A model generated the notes under the pieces. The model searched no databases. It was given only the letters and a program-made list of their open reading frames with translations, and was not told where the DNA came from. From Fredinandcohnia onubensis (lineage in GTDB: Bacteria > Bacillota > Bacilli > Bacillales > Bacillaceae_L): a stretch of DNA of 64,000 nucleotides. Shown here one piece after another: positions 22,469 to 35,319 of this stretch. Numbering within the stretch: the first letter of the stretch is position 1; every line of letters starts with the position of its first letter. The position numbers were made by a program, and so were the translations under genes. The DNA is taken from contig NZ_NSEB01000004.1 in assembly GCF_002734215.1 (NCBI RefSeq), forward strand, positions 255,954 through 319,953, written 5' to 3'.

Positions 22469-23286
22469 AGATGTCGAGGAAATATAAAATCATAATGTAC
22501 AGCCTTCTTGGATTATTTTCACTTTACTTCTTACTACCATTTGTGTGGGTAATCCTTTCTGCGTTAAAAACAGAGGCTGAAGTGTTTAGCTTCCCACCAA
22601 AGATTTTCCCAGAAGTGCCACAGTGGGGAAACTTTATGGATGCCTGGAACAGTCAACCGTTTGGAACCTATTTTAAAAACTCGGTCATCGTAACCGTGAT
22701 GACAACGTTAGGGCAGTTGATTTCTTGCTCTCTAGTAGCCTACGGATTTGCAAGATATGACTTCAAATATAAAAATGGACTCTTCATCTTGTTGCTTGCA
22801 ACGATGATGATACCTTGGGACGTAACGATGATTCCGTTATACATGGAATTCAATTTTTTCGGATGGATTAACACATTAAAACCATTAATTGTCCCAGCGT
22901 TTTTTGGATCAGCTTACTATATCTTTTTATTAAGACAATTCCTAATGAACATACCGAAGGATCTTGAAAATGCAGCAAGAATTGATGGAGCAAACGAATT
23001 CCAGATTTTCTTTAAAATATTCTTACCGATTATGAGAGCACCACTTATCCTAATTGCTGTATTAAATATTTTATTAGTATGGAACGACTACTTAGGTCCA
23101 TTAATTTACCTTCAAGATCAATCAAAATATACATTAGCACTAGGACTTGCAGCATTTAAAGGAATTCATGACCTTCAAATTCTACCAATTATGTCGATTA
23201 CGTTAGTCATGATTATTCCACCAGTTCTCGTGTTCCTGATTGCACAAAAGTATATTGTCGAGGGAATTAGCGGTTCTATTAAATAA
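22465..23286 (+). CDS. Sugar ABC transporter permease 2 (MalG-like, cluster 2)
   Basis: A protein of 273 residues with six membrane segments and the contact loop NAARIDGANEFQIFFKIFLP. It pairs with the preceding permease to form the import channel. The start overlaps the previous stop codon, and a ribosome site (AAGAAGGGAAG) lies within the end of the previous gene. The C-terminal IVEGISGSIK is characteristic. Confidence 0.9.
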   Translation: MKMSRKYKIIMYSLLGLFSLYFLLPFVWVILSALKTEAEVFSFPPKIFPEVPQWGNFMDAWNSQPFGTYFKNSVIVTVMTTLGQLISCSLVAYGFARYDFKYKNGLFILLLATMMIPWDVTMIPLYMEFNFFGWINTLKPLIVPAFFGSAYYIFLLRQFLMNIPKDLENAARIDGANEFQIFFKIFLPIMRAPLILIAVLNILLVWNDYLGPLIYLQDQSKYTLALGLAAFKGIHDLQILPIMSITLVMIIPPVLVFLIAQKYIVEGISGSIK

Positions 23287-26376
<3,090 letters not shown>

Positions 26377-26378
26377 GA

Positions 26379-26402
26379 GAGCAGGGGAAACCCTGCTTCT
26401 TT
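26379..26402 (+). promoter_or_regulatory. Hairpin between GH2 and GH63-like genes
   Basis: AGCAGGG and CCCTGCT pair around GAAA and are followed by TCTTT. It may be a weak terminator or an RNA-stabilising hairpin inside the operon. Confidence 0.6.
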
Positions 26403-26420
26403 CATAAAGGAGAATGATAG

Positions 26421-28109
26421 ATGAATTTGGATATTAGAGAAATTCCTTTTTCTAGATTTGGTTCTTATTTTTGCGTGTCACAGGAGAAGGATTCTCAAGA
26501 AATTTATATACGCGATGTTCATGGTGGGGATGACGCACCCTCAAAGCTTTTTAAATTGGATCTTTTGCTGGATGGTGTTGAAAAAGAATTTGATATCCTC
26601 GCAACTGAAGCGTCCTTGCGTTTTTATTTAGTTGAGGACTTAGGAAAATATGCGGAAATCATCATTCCGGAAGAGGACGAGCTCCATATGAAAGTCAGTG
26701 GAGTAGAATTACGTTTGCAGGCAAGCAAAGTAAAATACGATACCTTGCATGAATATGAGGATGGAATGTATGAATATCATATCTATCCGAAGGAATTAAA
26801 GCTGATGATCAGCAAGCTCAGCGGAGAAATGTCAGTTGAAGCACCATGGAATGTCATCGGAAATGATTTTATCGACATTCGCATGAGTAATGGCCACTTT
26901 GTGATTGAGAGCTATCGGACTGTTTTTAAGCCGAAAGAATATGTAAGCTTTGAAGCGGGTAAAGACAAGGTCGAGAAACTCTATCAAGAGTGGGTCGGAA
27001 ATATCACAGAGAAAAATGAAGTCTACCAAGCTTCGATTGACCGTGCGGCGTATATCACGTGGTCAAGTGTCGTTCACCCAGATGGCCTTTTAAAAGATTA
27101 CGCCATGTATATGTCAAAGCTGTGGATGTACAATATTTGGTCTTGGGACAATTGTTTCAATGCATTAAATTTAGGAGCTAAGTATCCTGAACTTGCGTAT
27201 TCCCAATTAAAAATCTTTATCGATACACAGGATGAATCTGGGGCATACCCTGATTTTGTGAATGATAAATTTGTATCCTATAACTGTATTAAGCCTCCGA
27301 TTTTTGCATATGTTTATGAAAAACTCATGGAAGAAAATGATTACTTTAAAGATGTAAACCGCTTAAGAGAGGTTTATGAATCTACAAAAAAAGTTATAAA
27401 GTATTTTGACCTATATCGAACATATGAAGGTCGACTTCCACATTATAAGCACGGCAATGATTCCGGCTGGGACAATGCGTCCTTATTTCATCGTGGTATG
27501 CCGGTTGAAGCACCAGACCTTGCTAGCTTTTTAATAAGAACATATGATATTTTAGCGAAATTTGCGGGCATTCTTGGAGAGCAGGAAGAAGCGAAGCAAT
27601 TTACAGAAAAAGCAGATTCAATGTTTGCTTTATTAATGGATAGATTGTACGACGAAAATGGATTCTTTGGGCGTGTTGGTAAGAATGCTGAAATGATTGA
27701 CATTCGCTCAAGCTTGATTCTGCGTTTGCCTGTACTGATCGGGTATCGTCTTGATAAAAAGGTGATGGATCAGCTTGTGGAGGACCTTACGGAAACCTTT
27801 GAAACGAAATATGGATTTGCAACAGAAATGCCATCAAGTCCATTTTATAAGGAAAATGGCTACTGGCTTGGACCAATTTGGGCACCAGTCACCTATCTTT
27901 TTATTGATTCATTAAAAAGTTTTGGCTACAGTGAAATTGGAGAAAGAATTAGAGAGAAATACTTAAATCTAACACTTGTCGGCGGAATGGCAGAAAACTT
28001 CGACCCTCATAACGGAACAGGGCTCGTCGATACCTCCTTCACATGGACATCAAGCGTCTTTCTTCAATTAATGGGACACGGGGACAGGTCCCCTGTCCCA
28101 CGAATCTAA
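26421..28109 (+). CDS. GH63/GH37-like (alpha/alpha)6-barrel glycoside hydrolase
   Basis: The 562-residue cytosolic protein has the six-hairpin barrel motifs WSWDNCFNAL, GNDSGWDNAS (Asp347, Asp351) and AENFDPHNGTGL (Glu525) followed by FTWTSSVFL. These resemble glucosidases of GH63 and trehalase-like families, in which an Asp and a Glu are catalytic. It probably trims a glucosyl or similar residue from the imported oligosaccharide; the exact bond is unknown. The last ten codons (GHGDRSPVPRI) are read from a dispersed GGGAC element, so the natural C-terminus has been replaced or extended by the repeat. Confidence 0.75.
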   Translation: MNLDIREIPFSRFGSYFCVSQEKDSQEIYIRDVHGGDDAPSKLFKLDLLLDGVEKEFDILATEASLRFYLVEDLGKYAEIIIPEEDELHMKVSGVELRLQASKVKYDTLHEYEDGMYEYHIYPKELKLMISKLSGEMSVEAPWNVIGNDFIDIRMSNGHFVIESYRTVFKPKEYVSFEAGKDKVEKLYQEWVGNITEKNEVYQASIDRAAYITWSSVVHPDGLLKDYAMYMSKLWMYNIWSWDNCFNALNLGAKYPELAYSQLKIFIDTQDESGAYPDFVNDKFVSYNCIKPPIFAYVYEKLMEENDYFKDVNRLREVYESTKKVIKYFDLYRTYEGRLPHYKHGNDSGWDNASLFHRGMPVEAPDLASFLIRTYDILAKFAGILGEQEEAKQFTEKADSMFALLMDRLYDENGFFGRVGKNAEMIDIRSSLILRLPVLIGYRLDKKVMDQLVEDLTETFETKYGFATEMPSSPFYKENGYWLGPIWAPVTYLFIDSLKSFGYSEIGERIREKYLNLTLVGGMAENFDPHNGTGLVDTSFTWTSSVFLQLMGHGDRSPVPRI

Positions 28110-28144
28110 AAAAATGGGACGAGGGACCTGTCCCTTGATTCCCA
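28073..28144. repeat. GGGAC/GTCCC dispersed element, inverted pair overlapping a CDS end
   Basis: A forward copy (28073-28100) and a reverse copy (28116-28144) flank a 15-base A-rich linker holding the stop codon of the glycosidase gene. The two copies are nearly complementary and would form a long stem. This is the best preserved inverted pair in the window. Confidence 0.88.
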
Positions 28145-28160
28145 ATAGGTGGAGGTTTAC

Positions 28161-29042
28161 ATGCGGAAACATTTTGGGGAAATAGGTCTTACGATAGTAG
28201 CCATCATTTGGGGAAGCGGGTTTGTGGCGAGCGCGGTGTCGCTGGAACATTATACACCTTATCAAATTCTAGCAATCCGTTTCCTAATTGGTGTTCTTTT
28301 GTTAAGTCTTGTCTTTTTTAAGAAACTAAAACACATCAAAAAGAGTACGTTAATCAAGGGTTCAATCATTGGAATCTTTCTATATTTAGCATTTGCTCTA
28401 CAAACAGTCGGGTTAGTCTATACCACACCATCGAAAAATGCCTTTTTGACGGCGGTAAATGTGGTAATTGTTCCGATTATTGCTTTCTTTATCTTTAAAC
28501 GAAAAATGGATAAGTTTGAGCTCTTGGGCGCAGTGCTTGCGATAACCGGAATAGGAGTGTTATCACTTCAGCTCTCAGGCGGCATTAACTTTGGAGACTT
28601 CTTGACCTTGTTATGTGCGGTTGCATTCGCATTTCATATTTTCTACACGGCACAGTTTGTGAAGGATGAAGACCCAGTGCTATTAACGGTTATTCAAATG
28701 GCGGCTGCCACGGTTTTGGGTTTCATCGTTGTCCTTTTCAAAGGAGAAATGAATTTTACGGCTAGTTTTGAAGGAGTATCGGCGGTTCTGTACTTAGGGG
28801 TTTTCTCCACAACAATTGCGTTTTTACTACAAACAGTCGCTCAGAAATTCACGACCGAAACAAATGCGGCCATCATTTTATCAACAGAAGCATTCTGGGG
28901 CATGGTATTCTCCGTTATCATTCTAAGTGAAGTGTTAACTACAAGAATGATCATCGGAGCCATTATTATCCTTGTAGCCATCATCATTTCTGAAACAAAA
29001 TTGAAATTTATAAGGAAAAAAAGCTACAAAGAAGCAGTGTAA
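28161..29042 (+). CDS. EamA-family drug/metabolite transporter
   Basis: The 293-residue protein has about ten membrane helices in two EamA repeats (first opening WGSGFVASAVSLEHYTPYQ, second with AVAFAFHIFYTAQF). Family members export amino acids or other metabolites; the substrate is unknown. The ATG at 28161 follows GGTGGAGGT; an in-frame GTG at 28149 overlaps that site. Its position between glycosidase and LacI regulator could be chance, since a repeat element separates it from the sugar genes. Confidence 0.87.
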   Translation: MRKHFGEIGLTIVAIIWGSGFVASAVSLEHYTPYQILAIRFLIGVLLLSLVFFKKLKHIKKSTLIKGSIIGIFLYLAFALQTVGLVYTTPSKNAFLTAVNVVIVPIIAFFIFKRKMDKFELLGAVLAITGIGVLSLQLSGGINFGDFLTLLCAVAFAFHIFYTAQFVKDEDPVLLTVIQMAAATVLGFIVVLFKGEMNFTASFEGVSAVLYLGVFSTTIAFLLQTVAQKFTTETNAAIILSTEAFWGMVFSVIILSEVLTTRMIIGAIIILVAIIISETKLKFIRKKSYKEAV

Positions 29043-29093
29043 CAATTGATCATCTGTATTAAAATGGAAGTATAAAGAAAAAAGTGGGTATGA

Positions 29094-30098
<1,005 letters not shown>

Positions 30099-30107
30099 AC
30101 CTGTAAT

Positions 30108-30138
30108 CCACGAAACTCACAAGTTTCGTGGGTTTTTA
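30108..30138 (+). terminator. Intrinsic terminator after the LacI-family gene
   Basis: CCACGAAACT and AGTTTCGTGG form a perfect 10-bp stem with a 4-base loop followed by GTTTTTA. Confidence 0.9.
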
Positions 30139-30158
30139 TATTGAATTCGATCCTATTT

Positions 30159-30188
30159 TGAATGTATTTTCCCTATTAAACCATCCTA
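30159..30188 (+). promoter_or_regulatory. Sigma-G-like promoter of the MHYT-GGDEF gene
   Basis: TGAATG (30159-30164) and CATCCTA (30182-30188) are separated by 17 bp, fitting the sigma-G pattern as well as the gerA-type promoter at 1233. The surrounding sequence (TCCTATTTTG before, AAACCATC near the -10) also resembles that region. Confidence 0.5.
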
Positions 30189-30240
30189 ATAATAAGGTGG
30201 TGACGGCATCGCCCCAAATCTTTTGAAAAGGTGTTTTATA

Positions 30241-31848
30241 ATGTTGTTTTCAACTCAAAGTAGTTATGAGACAGAGTATCACTTATGGATGGTTATTCTT
30301 TCGATACTGATTGGTATTTTTACTTCATATGTTGCCCTTCATTTAATAAAGCGAAATATGAAAAGCACAAAAAGAGATATGTTTTGGCTGCTTTCAGCCT
30401 CGTTTGTAATGGGCGGGGGTGTGTGGGCGGTGCATTTTATCGGGATGCTTGCAGTCCATATAAACGTAACCGTCACCTACAATACTTGGCTCGTCCTAGC
30501 GTCTTTATTTCTAATTGTGATGTTATCACTGCTTGCCTTTTCTCTTATCTCGAAAGGGCAACAAACGAGAACAGTGGTGACTAGTAGCTTTTTGCTGAGT
30601 CTTGGTATTTTTGGGCTGCATTTTTTAAGCATGCGTTCGATGCAAATGGAGGCCAATCTATCCTATGCAACTCTACTTATGCTACTTTCTCTCTTAGCAG
30701 CGTTTATCGGATCATCGGTGACATTCTGGCTATTTTCGAAATATAGAAATGAAGCTTGGTTTGGATTTGCCGGATCCATCTTTCTAGGCACAGGAATCGC
30801 AGGCATGCATTACACTGGAATGAGTGCAACGACCTTCGAAATAGTCGATTTTTATCATCGAGGTGGCCATTCAGGATATGTTTTATCTGGGTATACAATC
30901 GCAACGGCTATTACGATTTTTATTCTCATTCTGCTTGTATTGCTCCTTTTTCAAGCAAGCAGAGACGATAGACTGCGAAATCGTCTATTAGTGAGCGAAG
31001 AACATTACAAGCGATTAGTAGAATTAGCCCCAGTTGGGATCACCATCCATAAGTTTGGCATTATTCATTATATTAATCCTACCGGTATCAAAATTTTAGG
31101 TGGCACTTCTTCAAGTCAAGTCGTAGGAAAGCATTTTCTCGACTTCATACACCCCGATTATCATCAAATTATTAAAAATAGATGGAAGTCAATCCGAAAC
31201 GATAAGCCGGTTGGAGCAATCGAAGAAAAAATGATCCGGGTGGATAAGCAGTCTATTTATGTTGAAGTCTCTGGTTTCCCATATGAAATGCAAGGGGAAA
31301 CATATGTCCAAGTGTTTTTTACAGACATTACTGCTAGAAAAGAAGCAGAGGATATGATGCAACAACTCGCCTTCCATGACCCTTTATCAGGCCTGCCAAA
31401 TCGGAGATACTTTGCTCAAAAACTAAATGTGGCGATCGAAAGGAGACAACCTCTTTCATTATTATTTTTAGATCTCGATGGGTTTAAGGCGATTAATGAT
31501 ACATATGGCCATGATGTGGGTGACACCTTCATTCAACGTATATCAATGCGCTTAAAGGAGCTTTTGCCAGAAAAGGGGATTCTATCAAGGATGGCGGGGG
31601 ATGAGTTTAATCTGTTTCTAACGAATACAAATGTAGAGGAGACAAGGCAATTTGCCGAAACAATCATACAATCCATTCAGGAAGCCGTCATTATCGAAGA
31701 CATTTCTGTTAGCGTGACCTCGAGTATAGGAATCGCCTTTTATCCAGAGGATGGCCATACAGCGCAGGTCCTCATGAAACATGCCGATATGGCCATGTTT
31801 GAAGCAAAACGGAAAGGAAAAAATCAGTATTATTTTTACTCAGGGTAA
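30241..31848 (+). CDS. MHYT-PAS-GGDEF membrane diguanylate cyclase
   Basis: The N-terminal half has seven membrane helices with MHYT-type motifs (WAVHFIGM, LHFLSMRSMQM, GMHYTGM), a proposed metal or gas sensor. A PAS domain follows (about residues 258-380), then a GGDEF domain with AGDEF at residues 452-456 and DPLSGLPNRRYF at its start. The first residue is Ala in place of Gly, a variant known in active cyclases. There is no EAL domain, unlike B. subtilis YkoW. ATG 30241 has AAAAGGTG upstream; TTG 30223 is less likely. The sigma-G-like promoter suggests expression in the forespore. Confidence 0.88.
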   Translation: MLFSTQSSYETEYHLWMVILSILIGIFTSYVALHLIKRNMKSTKRDMFWLLSASFVMGGGVWAVHFIGMLAVHINVTVTYNTWLVLASLFLIVMLSLLAFSLISKGQQTRTVVTSSFLLSLGIFGLHFLSMRSMQMEANLSYATLLMLLSLLAAFIGSSVTFWLFSKYRNEAWFGFAGSIFLGTGIAGMHYTGMSATTFEIVDFYHRGGHSGYVLSGYTIATAITIFILILLVLLLFQASRDDRLRNRLLVSEEHYKRLVELAPVGITIHKFGIIHYINPTGIKILGGTSSSQVVGKHFLDFIHPDYHQIIKNRWKSIRNDKPVGAIEEKMIRVDKQSIYVEVSGFPYEMQGETYVQVFFTDITARKEAEDMMQQLAFHDPLSGLPNRRYFAQKLNVAIERRQPLSLLFLDLDGFKAINDTYGHDVGDTFIQRISMRLKELLPEKGILSRMAGDEFNLFLTNTNVEETRQFAETIIQSIQEAVIIEDISVSVTSSIGIAFYPEDGHTAQVLMKHADMAMFEAKRKGKNQYYFYSG

Positions 31849-31965
31849 GGGAATTTTTTAAAAAAAAGTAGGCAGTAAGTATGTGTTTTTAGTTGGATAT
31901 AGTTAAAAGGTCTAGTCTTTGAAATTTAAGAAGAGGGATTTATTTCCTATTTTTAACCAATCCTG

Positions 31966-31994
31966 TTGTATGCCCAAAATTTGGATACTATAAT
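31966..31994 (+). promoter_or_regulatory. SigA promoter of the lipoprotein gene
   Basis: TTGTAT and TATAAT are separated by 17 bp and lie 29 bases before the ATG. Confidence 0.65.
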
Positions 31995-32023
31995 TAGTTT
32001 TTGAGTGGGTTTATAGGAGGAAT

Positions 32024-32740
32024 ATGATGGAGAAAAAATGGGGAAGTATACTTTTTACATTGGTATTAGCAGTACTATTAACAGCTTGTGGTAGTTCGAA
32101 TGAAGCATCGAAGAAAAGTGACGACCTGTCAAATACGTCTAATACGGATGTAGCGGAAAAAGAAACAAATACTCAGGAAGAAGACACTGAAACGAAAGAA
32201 ACAGAAGAAGATAGTGAAGAAACAAAAAGCAAGGAAGCAGAAGTTTTTAGAGCTTCCGGTGACGATGAGAAAGAAGAAACACAACCTGCTGAGAACTTAT
32301 TTGATTCCGACAAGGTATTTTATTATGATAATGACTCTGTAGAGATTACGCTTACGAATGCGTCGTTTGTAAAAGAGTTTTCTGTTTCCAATCCGAAGCC
32401 CGATGATATTTGGGCAACACGCAGTACGAATGCAGATTCTCAAATCTATCTTCATATAACAGGTACCATCAATAACGATACAACGGATATTTTTAACTAT
32501 GGACACAAACTTGCGCCTGTTAAATTCTTTTTACTATACGATGGCAAGCATGAGTTTGAAAGTTTAGCAGCAACAGAGGAAGAGGAAGGTACAAAGTTTG
32601 GTGGTGCCAGTGTGAATCCGCTGACAAAAGGGAATGTTCATATCTATTTCCAAGTTCCAACACCTGTTTCAGAAACAGATAAACCTTTGGTCCTTAAAGT
32701 GCTATTAAATGACGAAACGATTGAAGTGCCTATAAGATAA
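32024..32740 (+). CDS. Acidic lipoprotein of unknown function
   Basis: A signal peptide with lipobox LTAC gives lipidated Cys22. A 65-residue Glu/Thr/Lys-rich linker follows, then a folded C-terminal domain of about 140 residues with alternating hydrophobic strands (VEITLTNASFVKEF, IYLHITGTINND), reminiscent of immunoglobulin-like DUF4352 domains, though I do not assign it. It would be displayed on the cell surface. ATG 32027 is an alternative start better spaced from AGGAGG. It has its own promoter and terminator. Confidence 0.8.
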   Translation: MMEKKWGSILFTLVLAVLLTACGSSNEASKKSDDLSNTSNTDVAEKETNTQEEDTETKETEEDSEETKSKEAEVFRASGDDEKEETQPAENLFDSDKVFYYDNDSVEITLTNASFVKEFSVSNPKPDDIWATRSTNADSQIYLHITGTINNDTTDIFNYGHKLAPVKFFLLYDGKHEFESLAATEEEEGTKFGGASVNPLTKGNVHIYFQVPTPVSETDKPLVLKVLLNDETIEVPIR

Positions 32741-32754
32741 GAAATTACAAAAGG

Positions 32755-32788
32755 AAAAGCTGAGTATTGGAGTTTACTCAGCTTTTTT
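32755..32788 (+). terminator. Intrinsic terminator after the lipoprotein gene
   Basis: AAAAGCTGAGTA and TACTCAGCTTTT form a 12-bp stem with an 8-base loop and a T-run. Confidence 0.92.
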
Positions 32789-32913
32789 GGTATGTAAAAT
32801 TGAAACCTTAGGTGACTTTGTGTAATTGGGTAATGCGAAAATGGTATATTTACTTTTAAAATTTTTTGAATTCTGGTAACATATTGGCAATACGTCCATC
32901 GGGGGAAACGCTA

Positions 32914-33831
32914 ATGAACAAAAAGACGGCGGGGATTTCAATTGCAGCAGGTGCGGCATTATGGGGCATTATCGGTTTATTTGTAAGCAATCTGTACGCA
33001 ATAGGCTTTACACCACTACAGGTTGTTGCTGTGAGAGCAATCGCAGCCTCTATTTTTCTCATTACATATGCTTTATTGAGAAATCCGAGTGCCTTCAAAA
33101 TGAAGCTAACTGACAGCAAATATTTTTTTGGTACAGGTATTATAAGTATTGTCTTTTTTAACTGGTGCATGTTTGTAGCGATTGAGGAAACTTCGATTTC
33201 TGTTGCTGCGATTCTCCTTTATACCGCACCAGCATTTGTCACGATATTTGCTAGAATTTTATTTAAAGAGAAACTCACCACCCGAAAAGTCCTGGCACTT
33301 GTGGTAACCATTGTGGGCTGTGCCTTTGTTGTAGGAGTCTTTCCAAACTTTTCAGGTACGATTTCTCTCTTTGGTCTAGTGGTGGGAATCGGGTCCGGTT
33401 TCTTTTATGCGCTTTATAGTATCTTTGGCAAGTTTGCGCTTAAAAAATATGATTCACTTACTGTCACAGTGTATACGTTTATTTTTGCTGCGGTTGCAGT
33501 AACACCGTTCAGCGGGATATGGACTGTAGCGAATCTGTTTACGGATATTAAAGCTTGGATTTATATAATCGGATTAGGATTTCTATCAACGATGATGGCG
33601 TTTATCCTATATACAAAAGGCTTACAGTATATTGAGTCAAGCCGTGCTTCAATTATTGCAACGATAGAACCAGTTGTTGCAGCAATCATTGGCTTTTTTA
33701 TCTTTCAAGAAACCTTGCAAATGTGGCAATATGTTGGGATTATCATGGTGATTGCAGCTGTGATCATCGTTCAAGAAACAAGCGAAAAGCTCCCGAAAAA
33801 GGCTATGATCGAAAATGAGACATCTTTATAA
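32914..33831 (+). CDS. EamA-family transporter
   Basis: A protein of 305 residues with about ten membrane helices in two EamA repeats (GAALWGIIGLFVSNLY and GFFYALYSIFGKFALKKY). It is a second, distinct EamA protein, not a duplicate of the one at 28161. The ATG at 32914 has GGGGG eight bases upstream; the longer frame from 32866 has no ribosome site. The substrate is unknown. Confidence 0.87.
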   Translation: MNKKTAGISIAAGAALWGIIGLFVSNLYAIGFTPLQVVAVRAIAASIFLITYALLRNPSAFKMKLTDSKYFFGTGIISIVFFNWCMFVAIEETSISVAAILLYTAPAFVTIFARILFKEKLTTRKVLALVVTIVGCAFVVGVFPNFSGTISLFGLVVGIGSGFFYALYSIFGKFALKKYDSLTVTVYTFIFAAVAVTPFSGIWTVANLFTDIKAWIYIIGLGFLSTMMAFILYTKGLQYIESSRASIIATIEPVVAAIIGFFIFQETLQMWQYVGIIMVIAAVIIVQETSEKLPKKAMIENETSL

Positions 33832-33849
33832 TCGAGGTGAAACAGTAAA

Positions 33850-34044
33850 GTGAATACGGCGTTTACTATCGTTATTATCCTTGGAATCGCTGCATTAATT
33901 GGAACCATGTTAATAGCAGGAAAAGGGGACGCAAACTACCGCGAAAAAACGAAGAGAAACAGCATCACCCTGACCCTCATCTATACAATCGTAATACTGC
34001 TCTCATTGATTGCGGTTGGCGTGTATATTTGGAGATATGTATAA
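33850..34044 (+). CDS. Small two-helix membrane protein
   Basis: A 64-residue protein with two hydrophobic helices (about residues 3-22 and 40-60) joined by a charged loop (GKGDANYREKTKRN). GTG start with GAGGTGA upstream, 18 bases after the transporter gene, so probably cotranscribed. It resembles the small Bacillus proteins annotated as possible BshB3 (bacillithiol-related), but I am not sure of that link. Confidence 0.7.
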   Translation: MNTAFTIVIILGIAALIGTMLIAGKGDANYREKTKRNSITLTLIYTIVILLSLIAVGVYIWRYV

Positions 34045-34051
34045 ATCTATT

Positions 34052-34077
34052 AAAGTGTCCTTGCGGGCGCTTTTTTT
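34052..34077 (+). terminator. Intrinsic terminator
   Basis: AAAGTGTCC and GGGCGCTTT pair with two G-T wobbles and are followed by seven Ts. Confidence 0.75.
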
Positions 34078-34130
34078 AGTTTGGGAGATATATTCGGTAA
34101 TCGTGCCCATTGTAGCGTGATTTGTTTTTG

Positions 34131-34448
34131 TGAGGGTAAGAAAGGAACTTAATAGTTCCCTCGGTTGGTGGGGGAAGCAAGAGTGAGGGTATGATTAGGC
34201 CTTAATCGTACCCTCGGTGGCGGAGATGAGCAAGAGTGAGGGTAAGATTAGACCTTAATCGTACCCTTGGTGACGGAGATGAGCAAGAGTGAGGGTAAGA
34301 AAACTGCTTAATCGTACCCTCGGTGGCGAGGTTGAACAAGAGTGAGGGTAAGAAAAGACCCTAATCGTACCCTCGGTTGGAGGGAGAAGCATGTGTGAGG
34401 GTAAGATTAGACCCTAATCGTACCGTCAGCCCCAAGAAATATTCTTAG
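34131..34448. repeat. 53-bp tandem array A (six units, GAGGGTA...TACCCTC)
   Basis: TGAGGGT begins at 34131, 34184, 34237, 34290, 34343 and 34396, exactly 53 bp apart. Each unit contains an inverted repeat, GAGGGTA with TACCCTC about 18 bases later, and an inner pair (GATTA / TAATC), so each would fold into a hairpin; the rest of the unit (GGTGGCGGAGATGAGCAAGAG) is less conserved. The first and last units are the most diverged. The array fills the gap between two convergent genes. Confidence 0.95.
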
Positions 34449-34483
34449 GCGAAAGTGAGTTTACATCATATTACTACAAAACG

Positions 34484-34526
34484 AAAAACACGAATCTTCC
34501 TCTTAAGACGAAAGACTCGTGTTTTT
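34484..34526. terminator. Bidirectional terminator between convergent genes
   Basis: AAAAACACGA and TCGTGTTTTT flank further pairing (TCTT / AAGA). It overlaps the last codons and stop of the minus-strand gene and offers T-runs on both strands. Confidence 0.75.
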
Positions 34527-35204
34527 CTTTTCAACCGCCTCATTGACATTGTTTCTATTCATCCATTGGGACAGGGGTTTTTGGAAATGCTTCATGAACA
34601 GGCCTAAAATTTTACCAATGAAGTATGCAGCAACTACGGTACCAATCCCGACTGCACCTAATGATTGAATCGTGACAACACAGACAACTCCTGCTACACA
34701 AACATTAAGTAAGTCACTTGAAATTTTAGCTCTACCAACAGGTAACTTAAATTTTTCGCTTATCACAAACGTTAACTGATCGTAAGGCATTAAGGGGAAT
34801 TTCGCAGTGAAATAACCAAGTAAACCTATTGCAACTACGAACAAACTAATGATTAAAAAAGCCCATCGCATGAATATCGACTCAGGCATTGGCGCGAGTT
34901 GCACAAGGTATAGGGTTAAATCCATAAAGAAGCCGAATAAAAACGCGATCACTAATTGAACGATCGATTCTTTGAAGTTGAATTGTTTACTTAGTATTAC
35001 TTGGATAATAATAAATAAAACATTTGCAACTATGGTCATCATTCCGACCGATAACCCTGAAGCAAGCGCAAATGCATAGGCTAAAGACGAGACTGGTGAA
35101 ACACCAAGGTCCGCCTGTATGGAAAAGCTGACACCAAGTGAAAGGAAAAACAAGCCAATAATGTACAAACTAAGCCGTTTTATGGTCACATTTCTATGAT
35201 TCAT
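34503..35204 (-). CDS. YczE/YyaS/YitT-type integral membrane protein
   Basis: The 233-residue protein has about six membrane helices with the family pattern LGVSFSIQADLGVSPVSSLAY near the N-terminus and PLMPYDQLTF midway. The function of the family is not established. The ATG at 35204 follows AGAGGAGGAT on the minus strand, so an upstream ATG at 35246 is rejected. It is divergent from a LysR-type regulator, which probably controls it. Confidence 0.82.
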   Translation of the reverse strand: MNHRNVTIKRLSLYIIGLFFLSLGVSFSIQADLGVSPVSSLAYAFALASGLSVGMMTIVANVLFIIIQVILSKQFNFKESIVQLVIAFLFGFFMDLTLYLVQLAPMPESIFMRWAFLIISLFVVAIGLLGYFTAKFPLMPYDQLTFVISEKFKLPVGRAKISSDLLNVCVAGVVCVVTIQSLGAVGIGTVVAAYFIGKILGLFMKHFQKPLSQWMNRNNVNEAVEKKNTSLSS

Positions 35205-35319
35205 ATAATCCTCCTCTAAAAAATAGTCCAACTTCAATATTATCATGGGAAATGGTATATTAATAATATATATTTAGTACATAAGTCATATATAAAAACA
35301 TATAATGGAGCTTTTAAAA

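Noticed and set aside
26421-28109. Replacement for treA
   Set aside because: The protein has an (alpha/alpha)6-barrel, not the GH13 fold of trehalose-6-phosphate hydrolase, and lies in a different regulatory unit.
28073-28144. Intrinsic terminator only
   Set aside because: The same sequence recurs at nine other loci, in both orientations and without T-runs, so it is a repeat family, although it may act as a terminator in places.
32856-33170. 104-residue minus-strand open frame
   Set aside because: It lies antisense to the EamA gene and has no ribosome site or domain.
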